From Streptomyces sp. TLI_235 (GTDB lineage Bacteria; Actinomycetota; Actinomycetes; Streptomycetales; Streptomycetaceae), in contig NSGV01000004.1 in NCBI GenBank assembly GCA_002300355.1, positions 186,001-250,000 of the forward strand: a stretch of 64,000 bases of DNA, written 5' to 3'. Position numbers and translations under genes: made by a program. Of this stretch, positions 17,565 to 26,428 are shown one piece after another. The first letter of the stretch is position 1. Every line of letters begins with the position of its first letter. A model generated the notes under the pieces. That model was not told where the DNA came from, searched no databases, and saw nothing but the letters and a program-made list of their open reading frames with translations.

Positions 17565-18701
17565 ATGAGGACCGGCACGGTGCCGGACGGTCCGGCGCAG
17601 CGGCGCGTCGAGGCGGTCCTGGCGGAGGTGGTCGGCTCCGGTGCGGAGACCGGGGTGCAGGTGGCCGCCTGGCTGGACGGGGAGTTGGTGGTCGACGCCT
17701 GGGCGGGCACGGCCGACGTTGCCGAGGGACGGCCGATGGGCCCGGACACCCTGGTGCCGGCCTGGTCGACCGGCAAGGGCGTCGCGGCGGCCCTGGTCGC
17801 GGTGCTGGTCGACCGTGGGGCGCTGGCGTACGAGGCGCCGGTAGCGCAGTACTGGCCGCAGTTCGGGGCGGCGGGCAAGGAGCGGGTGACGCTGGGACAG
17901 ATCCTCGCGCACACGGCGGGCCTGCCGCAGCTGCCACCGGATGTGACGCCCGAGCGGCTGCACGACCTGCCCGCGATGGCGGACTGGCTTGCCGGGCAGT
18001 CGCCGCGCTGGGAGCCCGGGAGCCGGCCCGGCTACCACGCCTGGACCTACGGCGTGCTGCTGGCGGAGATCCTGCGCCGCGCGACCGGCCGGACGTGCGA
18101 GCGCCTGCTGCGCGAGGAGCTGGCCGAACCGCTGGGGATCGGCGACGAGTTGCTCTTCGGCGTCCCCGACCGCCTGCTGCCGCGGGTGGCCACCTGCTAC
18201 GACGGCGGCTGGGCGGCGCGCCTGGAACGGATGCCCGAGGAACCGTTCTCCGTCGCCGTGCCGCACGGCGTGCGCCCGGTGGCCGAGCTGGCCAACCGTG
18301 CCGACGTCCGGCGGACTGCGCTGCCGGCGAACGGGGTGATGACCGCGCGCGGTGCGGCCCGGATGTACGCGGCGCTGGCCTGCGGCGGAGAGCTGGAGGG
18401 CGTGCGGCTGCTGTCCGTGAAGACCCTGGAGGCGGCGACCACCGGGTGGGCGAGCGGGGTGGACCGGATCCTTGGCGTCCCGGTGACGATGGGCCGCGGT
18501 TTCGTCGTCGGGGACAGCAGGGCGACACCGATGCGTTCGGCGGTCGCTTTCGGCACCAGCGGTTCGGGCGGCAGCACGGCCTGCGCCGACCCGGCCACCA
18601 GGTTCTCCTTCGCACTGGTCAAGAACCGGATGACCGTCCACGGTCTGGACGTCCGGCTGATCGGCGAGGTCCGCGCGGCGCTGGGCCTCGCGGACGGCTG
18701 A
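17565..18701 (+). CDS. Beta-lactamase-fold serine hydrolase (EstB type)
   Basis: 378 residues from ATG 17565. Catalytic Ser-x-x-Lys is STGK in LVPAWSTGKGVAAAL (about residue 67). The Tyr motif is GYHAWTYG, as in EstB-type esterases rather than YxN of true lactamases, and the third box lies near AFGTSGSGGSTACADP. It has no signal peptide, so it is cytoplasmic. Likely an esterase or amidase of family VIII; the substrate is unknown. Confidence 0.9.
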   Translation: MRTGTVPDGPAQRRVEAVLAEVVGSGAETGVQVAAWLDGELVVDAWAGTADVAEGRPMGPDTLVPAWSTGKGVAAALVAVLVDRGALAYEAPVAQYWPQFGAAGKERVTLGQILAHTAGLPQLPPDVTPERLHDLPAMADWLAGQSPRWEPGSRPGYHAWTYGVLLAEILRRATGRTCERLLREELAEPLGIGDELLFGVPDRLLPRVATCYDGGWAARLERMPEEPFSVAVPHGVRPVAELANRADVRRTALPANGVMTARGAARMYAALACGGELEGVRLLSVKTLEAATTGWASGVDRILGVPVTMGRGFVVGDSRATPMRSAVAFGTSGSGGSTACADPATRFSFALVKNRMTVHGLDVRLIGEVRAALGLADG

Positions 18702-18744
18702 GAGGCGGCGGCCCGGCGGGGAGGGGTGTGGCTATCATCCACGG

Positions 18745-19542
18745 ATGATCAATTCGTACGCGGGGCTTGACGACACGGAGGTCGCGGTCGCCGCGGCGCG
18801 CGCCGGAGCGGAGGTCGTGCGCAGCATGTACGGCCGGCGGCTCGCCCGGTTCGACAAGGGCGGCGGGGACTTCGCGACCGCCGCCGACGTCGCGGCGGAG
18901 AAGGCGATCCTCGAGGTGCTGCACGCGGCCCGGCCGGACGACTCCGTGCTCGGCGAGGAGGGCGGCCGGCAGGGCGCGGCCGGGGCGGCGCGGCAGTGGC
19001 TGGTGGACCCGCTGTGCGGGACGCTGAACTACGCCGTCGGGAACATGCTGGTGGCCGTCAACGTGGCGCTGCGCGGCGGCGCGGCGGCGGTGGCCGACCC
19101 GTTCAGCGGCGAGGTCTTCTGCACCGACGGCGCGACCGCACGGGTGCTGCACGAGGGCGCGGACGTGCCACTGGTGCCCACGGCCGCCACCCGGCTCGTC
19201 GACGTCAACCTGGACCCGCCCTTCCCCGGCGCCCCCGGCTTCCGAGCCGTGGACCTGCTCGCCCACGCCGGATTCGTCGAACGGTTCCGGCCCAGGGTGG
19301 TCTCCACGACCCTCGCGCTGGCCTGGGTCGCGGCGGGCAAGCGCGCCGCGTACATCACCGACGGCGGCGACCTCTCCGGCAGCGTCCACTTCGCGGCGGG
19401 GATCGCCCTGTGCCGGGCCGCGGGCGGCGTGGTCACCGGGATCGACGGGGCCCCGATCGGCGAGGCGGGCCGCGGACTCGTCGTGGCCGCCGACGCCGAG
19501 ACCCACCGGTCGCTGCTGTCGATGATCCGGGGCGCTGCCTAG
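18745..19542 (+). CDS. Inositol-monophosphatase-like protein with altered metal site
   Basis: 265 residues with the fold of inositol monophosphatases and CysQ-type phosphatases: SVLGEEGG (Glu71-72) and WLVDPLCGTLNYA. The usual DPxDGT reads DPLCGT, so the second metal-binding Asp is Cys91. The later W-D-x-A-A-G box reads SVHFAAG, so Asp is His215. Catalysis may be lost or use another metal. The stop TAG at 19540-19542 coincides with the probable TA target of an IS630 fragment, so the C terminus may have been trimmed. Confidence 0.8.
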   Translation: MINSYAGLDDTEVAVAAARAGAEVVRSMYGRRLARFDKGGGDFATAADVAAEKAILEVLHAARPDDSVLGEEGGRQGAAGAARQWLVDPLCGTLNYAVGNMLVAVNVALRGGAAAVADPFSGEVFCTDGATARVLHEGADVPLVPTAATRLVDVNLDPPFPGAPGFRAVDLLAHAGFVERFRPRVVSTTLALAWVAAGKRAAYITDGGDLSGSVHFAAGIALCRAAGGVVTGIDGAPIGEAGRGLVVAADAETHRSLLSMIRGAA

Positions 19543-19763
19543 TGCTCTGACCGAGAGGGTTCACCGGGTTGGCGCTGGCAGGTCTTGAGCCGGTTGGATG
19601 TCGCGAGACGTCTCAACTCGGAGGAACGAGGCGAGTGGCAGAGCCGGTCAGGGTTCGAAGGCTCGCGGACCAGGAAGGCCGGCAGTTTCAGCGGATCGTG
19701 CGTCGGGGCAGCACGAACACGGTGCGCTACCGGCGGGCGATGATGCTGCTGGCCTCGGCCGGC
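19543..19763 (+). mobile_element. IS630-family left-end remnant with transposase N-terminus
   Basis: From GTG 19635, with GGAGG upstream, 43 residues match IS630-type transposase N termini: VAEPVRVRRLADQEG, RIVRRGSTNTVRYRRAMMLL. The match stops after ASAG and random sequence follows. The 92 bases before it would be the element's end and leader. A piece of an IS630 DDE domain lies 0.8 kb away in the opposite orientation. Confidence 0.75.
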
Positions 19764-19884
19764 CGTCCCCGGACGGCTGCCCCGGAGCCGCCGCCGCGAG
19801 GCGGCTCCGGGTAGGGATCGACGTCGCGCAGCGCGGACGGTTGCCGCCTTGACCGCGGTCTCTTCGGCGGTGCGGGTGGTGGTG

Positions 19885-20238
19885 TCAGCAGTGGGTGCGC
19901 GCCTGCTTGATGCCCGGCTCGGCACGGTGGATGTCAAAGGTGGTGGAGAACGTCTGCCGGGCGGTGGCGAGTGTGTCGGCGAGCGGCTGGTACTTCGTGT
20001 CCTCCAGCGCGGCGACCCGGGCCAGCTCTGCGGCCGTGTCCAGCCGGCCCACCGCGACGTCCCAGGAGTGGTCCGACGAGCCACCGGCCGGTTGGTCGGG
20101 CATCCGGTCGGGCAGCATCCGCACCAGCGTGCAGGCCAGCTCGCCGTCGCTGCCGACCTGTCGGCCGGCGGACCCGGCCGAGCTGCAGGCGGCGAGGGCC
20201 AACACCGCTGCGATCAGTGGAACAAGACGTCTCATCAT
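19885..20238 (-). CDS. Small lipoprotein
   Basis: 117 residues from ATG 20238 (or 20235), after GGAAGG. The signal peptide MMRRLVPLIAAVLALAAC ends in a good lipobox (LAAC), so the protein should be lipid-anchored outside the membrane. The mature part is helical and charged (DVAVGRLDTAAELARVAALEDTKYQPLADTLATA). No family is recognised. It is the only intact gene in a 1.3-kb stretch of gene fragments. Confidence 0.75.
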   Translation of the reverse strand: MMRRLVPLIAAVLALAACSSAGSAGRQVGSDGELACTLVRMLPDRMPDQPAGGSSDHSWDVAVGRLDTAAELARVAALEDTKYQPLADTLATARQTFSTTFDIHRAEPGIKQARTHC

Positions 20239-20277
20239 GTGCTGCTTCCTTCCCCCCGTTGAACGCACGTCATTACC

Positions 20278-20540
20278 TTAGGGGATGCGCCTCCCACCCG
20301 GGATCGGCTTGCCGATCAGGGCGAGCGGGACGAAGAAGTTCACCTTGCCCGATCGCGATCGTCAGCGTCGCCAGGGCCTTCGGGTCGTAGTGCTCGGCGG
20401 TCCGGGCGTAGAGCTCGCCGGTGACCCGCTCGGTGCCGGCCGGGGAGGCGAGGTCAGGACGGCCGCGACCAACTCCAGGGCGACCCGCTTCGCGGGCGTG
20501 AAGCAGGGGCGCTGATCCAGTTCGCCACGGCGTCGATCCG
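20278..20540 (-). pseudogene. Carboxymuconolactone decarboxylase-like gene remnant
   Basis: Reading three frames in turn gives a continuous family-like sequence: RIDAVANW, then CFTPAKRVALELVAAVL, then RVTGELYARTAEHYDPKALATLT, then VNFFVPLALIGKPIPGG and stop TAA at 20278-20280. The pattern of helix, FTPAE-like segment and HYDxKALA is that of alkylhydroperoxidase-like CMD proteins. At least three frame changes and a missing N terminus show decay. Confidence 0.7.
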
Positions 20541-20593
20541 TGACTCCGGCTCCCCCGCCCTCCGCAGCAGGCCCGGTCTGCAGCGCGACGACG

Positions 20594-20689
20594 GCTGCTG
20601 CCCGCGGTGGGGCGTATGCCGAGCGGACCGAACTCGTCGAACGCGAGGGTGCGGTCCGGGATGCGTTCCAGGACGTGCTCGATCCGGTC
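20594..20689 (-). pseudogene. IS630 transposase DDE-domain fragment
   Basis: The minus-strand frame reads DRIEHVLERIPDRTLAFDEF then GPLGIRPTAGS. FDEFGPL is the first-Asp signature of IS630-type DDE transposases. The match has no start or end and abuts a transporter fragment on the other strand. Confidence 0.65.
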
Positions 20690-20824
20690 GCAGTGATCAC
20701 CGCCCTCTACCCGGCCGGCACGGTCCTGCTCGCCCGCGCCGTGCTCGCCGAACGCATCCACCGCGGCCGGCTCGCCGGTCTCGGCGTCGCGGCGGCCGCC
20801 GTCAGCCTCCTCGCCCTGGCCTGA
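20681..20824 (+). pseudogene. C-terminal fragment of an EamA/DMT transporter
   Basis: The last 47 codons of an open frame read DPVAVITALYPAGTVLLARA and continue with VLAERIHRGRLAGLGVA, ending at TGA. This is the last two membrane helices of EamA-type transporters with the ALYP...ER box. Everything upstream is unrelated sequence. Confidence 0.65.
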
Positions 20825-20899
20825 GTCCCCGCGGCGCCGGTGCAGCGGACGATGGTGTGGTGCCGGCCCGCCCGATCACCGTCCTGGCAGGATGGCGGC

Positions 20900-21253
20900 A
20901 TGGAACGTGTACTTGGAATCGGCGGATACTTCCTGCGCGCCGCCGACCCGGTGGCCCTGAGCGCGTGGTACCGCGACTGCCTGGGCCTGGACGCGGATGA
21001 GCACGGGCTGTGGCGTCAGGAGGCCGGGCCGACGGTGTTCGCGACCTTCGAGTCCGGGACGGACTACTTCGGGTCCCGCACGCAGCAGACCATGCTCAAC
21101 TTCCGGGTCCGCGACCTGGACGCGATGCTCGCGCAACTGCGCGCCAAGGGAGCGGACGTGGCAGAGGAGACGCAGGACATGGAGGGTGTCGGCCGATTCG
21201 GCTGGGTCACCGATCCCGACGGCAATCGGATCGAGCTCTGGCAGCCCGCCTGA
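20900..21253 (+). CDS. VOC (glyoxalase/bleomycin-resistance fold) protein
   Basis: 117 residues from ATG 20900. Pattern: GGYFLRAADPVALSAWYRDCLGLD, TMLNFRVRDLDAMLAQLRAKGADV and VTDPDGNRIELWQPA, a single vicinal-oxygen-chelate domain. The C-terminal Glu in RIELW is a standard metal ligand, while the first ligand position (His/Gln in active enzymes) is not obvious. It could be a lyase, dioxygenase or binding protein. Confidence 0.9.
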   Translation: MERVLGIGGYFLRAADPVALSAWYRDCLGLDADEHGLWRQEAGPTVFATFESGTDYFGSRTQQTMLNFRVRDLDAMLAQLRAKGADVAEETQDMEGVGRFGWVTDPDGNRIELWQPA

Positions 21254-21308
21254 CCGTGATGAGCGGCCGGAGCCTGGATGAGGACCCGCGCCGAGGTCGG
21301 GCACCGGG

Positions 21309-24200
21309 CTACCGGCGGCGGTTGCCGCCGGGGCCGGTGTCCGATGGCGGGAGGCCCGGGCAGATCGCCGTGAGGGCCTCGCGCATGTAGCCGAGAGCGG
21401 CGCGGTCGTCCACGGCGCCCGTCGGCGGCGGTGCCGGGCGGGCGCCGGCGGGCCCGTCGGTGGCCTCGGGCACGAGGGTCCGGGCGGCGAGGGCGCCGAA
21501 CTCGTTGGCCGACGCCAGGTAGTGGCGCATGTGGGCCGCTTCGGCCGTCCGTCCCGACGCCGCCATCATGGTGACGAACTCGATGCAGACGACGCTCGCG
21601 GCGATCACGTTGTCGGTCTCGATCAGCCGGTCGATGTAGGAGCGGAGCAGCCGGAAGGCCTCCGGCAGCTCGCCCCGCCGGAAGGCCGACCGGGCCCGGG
21701 TCAGTTCGTCGGCCGACAACGTGCCCGCCGGGACGTCGATGCGGGCGGCCTCGTCGAAGAACCGGTCGGCGTCCTTACGCCGTGCCTGGAACGTGGCGCT
21801 GTACCCGAGGGTCTGCAGCGCCCAGTGCAGCAGGGTCGGCGGGCCGTGGGTACGGTACCGGCCGGCCAGAGCCGCGACCGAGCCGTCGACCTGCGCGAAG
21901 CCTCCGACACCCAGCAGCGGCCCTGCCGAGGTCAGTTCGAGGAACGCCGCCAGATGGTGCTCGTTGCGGCGGCGCAGGTCGGCGACCGAGTCCGGCAGGA
22001 TCCGCCGCAGCGCCTCGCCGTCACCGGACGCGTACGCGAGCGCATAGCGGCTCAGCGGCCGCTCCGGCGCGCCGTGCCGCTCCGCGACCCGCAGGTATCC
22101 CGCAGGGTTGGCGTTCTGGGTGTGGCGCTCGGCCGCCCACAGCAGCCAGAAGGCACGCAGGTCGGCGTCGTCCGGCGGGGCCGCGGCGAGGATGAGTTCG
22201 GCCCAGTCGCCGATCTCCTGGCGCCCCCGCAAGGGGAGTTCGGTGACGACCGGCCGGGCCAGCGCGTCGGCCAGGTGCGCGTCCCCGGCCGTGCACGCCC
22301 GGACCACGGCCGCCCGCAGATGCGCCCAGATGTCGCCGAGACGGGCCACGCCCTCGCTCTCGTCCGGTCCGGTGAGCAGGCGGTGGACGCGCCCGACCTC
22401 GTGCAGGCACCAGCGGGCGTGGGATTCGTCGACCGGCCGGGTCTGCCCCCGCGCGCGCAACTGCTCGGCGGCGAACTGCCGTACGGGCTCCAGCAGCCGA
22501 AAACGGCGGCCCGGGGGAGCGAAGGCGACGGAGACCATCGACCGTTCCACCAGGGCGCCCAGCAGGTCGTCGACCTCGTACCCCTCGATGCCCGACCCGC
22601 CCGCGACGGCCTGGGCCGCACTCAGCTCGAACGGCGCGGTGAAGACGGACAGCCGGGTGAACAGTGCCTGCTCGGCGGGCGTGAGCAGGTCGTACGACCA
22701 GGTGACGGCCGCCCGCAGGGTGCGGTGGCGGGCGGTGCCGGTCCGGCGGCCCCCGGCCATCCGCAGGGCGTCGCCGAGCCGGGCCGCGAGGTCGACGGGC
22801 CGGTGGCTCGCCATCCGGGCGGCGGCCAGTTCGAGGGCCAGCGGGATGCAGTCCAGGTGCCGGCAGATGTCCTCGACGTGGCCGTGCTGCGCACCACGGT
22901 CGTAGCCGCGGTCGGCGGCCAGCGCGCGGACGTGGAACAGCTCGGCCGCGGCGTTCGGCTCCAGCGGCGGTACGGTCAGCACCTGTTCGCCCACGACGGC
23001 GAGCCGTTCCCGGGCGGTGGCCAGGACGCGTACCTGCGGGCAGCCCTCCACGACGGCCCGCGCGAGCCGGGCCGCGCCGTCCAGGACGTGCTCGCAGTTG
23101 TCGAGGAGCAGCAGTACCCGGCCCGAGCCGAGACCCGCGACGATCGACTGCGTCAGGGACCGCCCCGGACACGGCCCGACCTGCAGCACGTCGGCGACCG
23201 CCCGGGGCACGTCGGCCGGCGCCGTGATCTCCGCCAGCTCGACCAGCCGCGCGTCCCACCCCCGGTCGGACACGGCCGCGCTCGCGGCGGCCAGCGCGAG
23301 CCGGGTCTTGCCGATCCCGCCCGGCCCCACCAGGGTCACGATCGAGGACCGGGTGATCGCCTCGGCCACGTCCCGCAGGGCTCCCTCCCGGCCGAGGAGG
23401 CGGTCGGCGGGAACGGGCAGGTGGCCCGGCCCGCTACCGGCCGGCGGGTACTCGCCGGTCCCGCCGGAGCCGGACGGCGGAGACCCCTCCGACTCGCCAC
23501 GGTGGTGCAGCCGTTCGTCCTGGTCGAGAATCCGCGCCTCGAGCTCGCGCAGGGCCGGCCCCGGTTCGACGCCGAGCTCGGCGACGAGACGGTGCCGGGC
23601 CCGCCGGAAGACCGCGAGGGCGTCGGCCTGACGCCCGGTCCGGTACAGCGCGGTCATCAGCAGCGCGCAGAAGCCCTCGCGGAGGGGGTGCTGCTCCACC
23701 AGCTCCGTCAAGGCGCCGATCGCCCCGCGCGGGTCGGAGCTGAGCCGGCGTTCGAGATCGGCTTCGACCGCACCCAGCCACTGCTCGGTGAGGCCCGCCG
23801 CGGCCGCCGCCAGGCCGGGCGCGTCCAGACCGGCGAGCGGGGTGCCGTGCCACTGCGCCAAGGCCGCCGCGAGATCGCCGTCGCGCAGGCGATGCTGAAA
23901 GCACGTCACATCGACGGCCTCCGGCGGGACGTCCAGACGGTACGCGGCACCGACCCGGACGATCGTGGTGGAACCCACCGCCCTGCGCAGCCGTGCGACG
24001 TGCCACTGCAGCGCCTTCTCGGCGGTCCGCGGGGGTGCCTCGTCCCAGACGAGTTCGATCAGCCGGGACACCGGCAGCGGAGTTCCGGGCGACAGGGCCA
24101 GCGCCGCGAGCACCGTCTTCGCCTTCGTCGGACCGATGTCGATCGGCTGGCCGTCGTCGGTGGTCGCGCGGACTCCACCGAGCAGACCGATCCGCACCAC
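21309..24200 (-). CDS. SARP-type regulator with BTAD, NB-ARC ATPase and TPR-like C-terminus
   Basis: 963 residues from GTG 24200, seven bases after GGAGG; the longer frame to 24596 is a Gly/Arg-rich non-coding leader. Residues 1-90 form an OmpR-type winged helix (RIGLLGGV...GPTKAKTVLAALAL), 95-235 the BTAD domain, and 265-560 an NB-ARC ATPase with Walker A GPGGIGKT (292-299) and Walker B VLLLLDN (362-368). The rest is helical, TPR-like repeats. This is the AfsR-like large SARP layout: ATP-dependent activators of secondary metabolism and development. The DUF4386 membrane gene is divergent from it and could be a target. Confidence 0.95.
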   Translation of the reverse strand: MVRIGLLGGVRATTDDGQPIDIGPTKAKTVLAALALSPGTPLPVSRLIELVWDEAPPRTAEKALQWHVARLRRAVGSTTIVRVGAAYRLDVPPEAVDVTCFQHRLRDGDLAAALAQWHGTPLAGLDAPGLAAAAAGLTEQWLGAVEADLERRLSSDPRGAIGALTELVEQHPLREGFCALLMTALYRTGRQADALAVFRRARHRLVAELGVEPGPALRELEARILDQDERLHHRGESEGSPPSGSGGTGEYPPAGSGPGHLPVPADRLLGREGALRDVAEAITRSSIVTLVGPGGIGKTRLALAAASAAVSDRGWDARLVELAEITAPADVPRAVADVLQVGPCPGRSLTQSIVAGLGSGRVLLLLDNCEHVLDGAARLARAVVEGCPQVRVLATARERLAVVGEQVLTVPPLEPNAAAELFHVRALAADRGYDRGAQHGHVEDICRHLDCIPLALELAAARMASHRPVDLAARLGDALRMAGGRRTGTARHRTLRAAVTWSYDLLTPAEQALFTRLSVFTAPFELSAAQAVAGGSGIEGYEVDDLLGALVERSMVSVAFAPPGRRFRLLEPVRQFAAEQLRARGQTRPVDESHARWCLHEVGRVHRLLTGPDESEGVARLGDIWAHLRAAVVRACTAGDAHLADALARPVVTELPLRGRQEIGDWAELILAAAPPDDADLRAFWLLWAAERHTQNANPAGYLRVAERHGAPERPLSRYALAYASGDGEALRRILPDSVADLRRRNEHHLAAFLELTSAGPLLGVGGFAQVDGSVAALAGRYRTHGPPTLLHWALQTLGYSATFQARRKDADRFFDEAARIDVPAGTLSADELTRARSAFRRGELPEAFRLLRSYIDRLIETDNVIAASVVCIEFVTMMAASGRTAEAAHMRHYLASANEFGALAARTLVPEATDGPAGARPAPPPTGAVDDRAALGYMREALTAICPGLPPSDTGPGGNRRR

Positions 24201-24378
24201 GGGGCCGCCTCCCGGACGTCGACCACCGCCGAGACTGCCACAGGCCCGCCCCCCGGACAAGGCCTCCCACCACCCGGCGCACACCGGCAACACACCGACC
24301 GCACACCGGCGTCGGCCACCATCGGGCCAGCGGCCACGGCGGCCACGGCGGCCACGACGACAGGGACGGAGCGACAGC

Positions 24379-25086
24379 ATGCGCAGGACCACCACCGCGC
24401 GGGTGACGGGCATTCTCTTCCTCACCGCGACGACATCGGGAGCGATCGGCGCGGGCCTCCTCGGGGGGCTCGACTCCCTCGACTCGGCGAGGTCCGTCGC
24501 CGACAGGTCGCACGGACTGCTGGCGGGCGCCCTCCTGGTGCTGGTCATGGCCGTCGCGATCGCGATGATCCCGCCGACGCTGTATCCCGTCATCAAGGAG
24601 CACGGGGAGGCACCGGCGCTCGGCTACGTCGTCGCCAGGGTCGTCGAGGCAGTCCTCGTCCTCCCGGCCGCCGTAGGCCCCCTCGCGCTGGTGACGGCGA
24701 GCACCGGACAACCGGACGCCGTGGACGGCCTGCTCACCCTGACCCGGACGTACGACCTGTGGGGGCCCACCTGCAGCTCGGTCTTCTTCTGCCTGAGCGT
24801 CGTGCTCCTCAACCACCTGCTGTACCGGTCACGGCTCGTCCCCCGGTGGATCGCCGGCTGGGCGCTCGTGGCGGTCGTGCCGTACCTCGCCGACGCCCTC
24901 CTCGTCGTACTCGGCCCGTCCGCACCGTCGCCGGCCGCCCGCGCCGCCCTCGTCGTCCCCCTCGCGCTGAACGAGCTGGCGCTCGCCCTCTGGCTGCTGG
25001 CCAAGGGGTTCCGCGAACCGGAGTCGGAGCACACCCGTCCCGCCACCACCCCCGCGCCGGTCTGCGGGCACGCCGACAGCACATGA
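24379..25086 (+). CDS. DUF4386-like integral membrane protein
   Basis: 235 residues from ATG 24379 after GGAG. About six membrane segments: TARVTGILFLTATTSGAIGA, LLAGALLVLVMAVAIAMI, VVEAVLVLPAAVGPLALV, SSVFFCLSVVLLNHLLY, WIAGWALVAVVPYLADALLV and VVPLALNELALALWLLAKGF. The start RxTGILFLxATxxG and the LVPRWIAGWAL loop are typical of DUF4386 proteins. Function unknown. Divergent from the SARP gene with 178 bases between. Confidence 0.88.
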   Translation: MRRTTTARVTGILFLTATTSGAIGAGLLGGLDSLDSARSVADRSHGLLAGALLVLVMAVAIAMIPPTLYPVIKEHGEAPALGYVVARVVEAVLVLPAAVGPLALVTASTGQPDAVDGLLTLTRTYDLWGPTCSSVFFCLSVVLLNHLLYRSRLVPRWIAGWALVAVVPYLADALLVVLGPSAPSPAARAALVVPLALNELALALWLLAKGFREPESEHTRPATTPAPVCGHADST

Positions 25087-25226
25087 CGCCCGCTGCCGGC
25101 CTTGGGGCTGCCGCCCGCTTCATACTCGCTGGTACGCTGCCGCGCGGCACCGATGCCCCGGCACCCTCCGTGCACCACGAGGGGCGGCCACGACGCCCGG
25201 CGGCGTCCGAGACGTCTGGAGGGCGT

Positions 25227-26039
25227 ATGCGCGTGCACCACCTGGACTGCGCCACGATGTGCCCCGTCGGCGGCCGGCTGCTGCTCGGCAGCGGCGGGCC
25301 CCTGGTCGGCAGGCTGTCCGCACACTGCCTGCTGATCGAGGGACCGACGGGACTGATCCTGGTCGACACCGCCTTCGGGACCGCCGACGTCGCCGACCCC
25401 CGCCGGCTCGGGCGGCAGTTCCTGACCGTCGTCCGCCCCCGGCTCGACCCCGCGCGCACGGCGCTGCACCAGGTCCGCGCCCTCGGGTACGACCCGAAGG
25501 ACGTCCGCGACATCGTGCTGACCCACCTCGACCTCGACCACGCGGGCGGGATCAGCGACTTCCCGCACGCCCGGATCCACCTCCTCGACGAGGAACTCCG
25601 TGCCGCCCGGGCGCGCGCCACCCGCGGCGAGCGGGACCGCTACCTCCCGGCGCAATGGGCGCACAGCCCCCTGTGGGTGGAACACCCGCGGCTCGGGGCC
25701 ACCGAGAACTGGTACGGCCTGCAGGGAATCCCGATCCTGCCGGGCGAGACACCCGACCTCCTGCTGGTACCGCTGCCCGGGCACTCCCGCGGCCACAGCG
25801 GCGTCGCCGTCCGCACATCCGACGGCTGGCTGCTCCACTGCGGCGACGCCTACTTCTCGCACACCGACATCGCCCCCCGCCCCCGGCGGCGCCCGCCCGG
25901 CCTGACCGCCTTCCAGAACCTGGTGGCCATCGACAACGGTGCCCGCCGCGACAGCCTCGAACGCCTCCGCGAGCTGCGCCGCACGCACGCCGACGAGGTC
26001 CGGCTGGTCTGCGCCCACGACCCCTTCGACCTCACCTGA
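25227..26039 (+). CDS. MBL-fold metallohydrolase
   Basis: 270 residues from ATG 25227 after GGAGGG. The zinc motif is THLDLDHAGG (HxxxDH with Asp-Leu-Asp), followed by LPGHSRGHSGV and CGDAYF, which supply further His and Asp ligands, and a C-terminal VCAHDPFD. The N terminus (MRVHHLDCATMCP) and length match lactonase-like members. Likely substrates are lactones or thioesters. It has its own promoter gap from DUF4386. Confidence 0.92.
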   Translation: MRVHHLDCATMCPVGGRLLLGSGGPLVGRLSAHCLLIEGPTGLILVDTAFGTADVADPRRLGRQFLTVVRPRLDPARTALHQVRALGYDPKDVRDIVLTHLDLDHAGGISDFPHARIHLLDEELRAARARATRGERDRYLPAQWAHSPLWVEHPRLGATENWYGLQGIPILPGETPDLLLVPLPGHSRGHSGVAVRTSDGWLLHCGDAYFSHTDIAPRPRRRPPGLTAFQNLVAIDNGARRDSLERLRELRRTHADEVRLVCAHDPFDLT

Positions 26040-26428
26040 GCCGGTCGGTGGTTGACCAGGGGTGACGTAGCGGGCGGTACTGACGCACGGTGCACAGTAG
26101 AGCCCCGGCGTGCCTGCGATCAACAGGGCCGTCCGGTTGCGCGATCGAGGGCTGCGACGTGCGGAAACAGGGGCGGCTCGCCCTGGTCGGCGTGGAGCCT
26201 CGCGGGGCGTGCGGACGGGGCCGGTGACGGTCCGTGACCTCCGTGGTGTCACTGCGGGTGGGCGACGGCCGTGCGAGGTCGACCGGCGGCGATCTGAGGC
26301 GCGGTCATGACTGTTGACGCGTCAATTTCGGCTGCCTGCACTGCTGCGGGATCCGTGCGGCAGCGTTTGTGGGCGGTCGGGGATCGACGCACGATGGGTG
26401 CAGGGGAGTTTCCGAAGGGGTGTCCCGG
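26040..26428. other. Intergenic region upstream of the lysin gene
   Basis: 389 bases without a convincing gene. The half nearer the lysin is less GC-rich and contains the palindrome described separately. Otherwise I see nothing in it. Confidence 0.4.
26314..26325. promoter_or_regulatory. Perfect 12-bp palindrome TTGACGCGTCAA
   Basis: The palindrome lies 103 bases before the lysin start, and its left half TTGACG is also a consensus -35 element. A regulator binding here would cover the promoter. No matching regulator gene is adjacent. Confidence 0.4.

Noticed and set aside
19650..19680. GGTTCGAA-like sequence considered as a tRNA T-loop
   Set aside because: No acceptor, D or anticodon stems can be drawn around it, and it lies in the transposase reading frame.
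21522..26039. A 1505-codon plus-strand open frame over the SARP gene
   Set aside because: It is the antisense reflection of a high-GC gene; its composition is Gly/Arg/Gln-rich without domains. Only its last 270 codons (the MBL hydrolase) are real.
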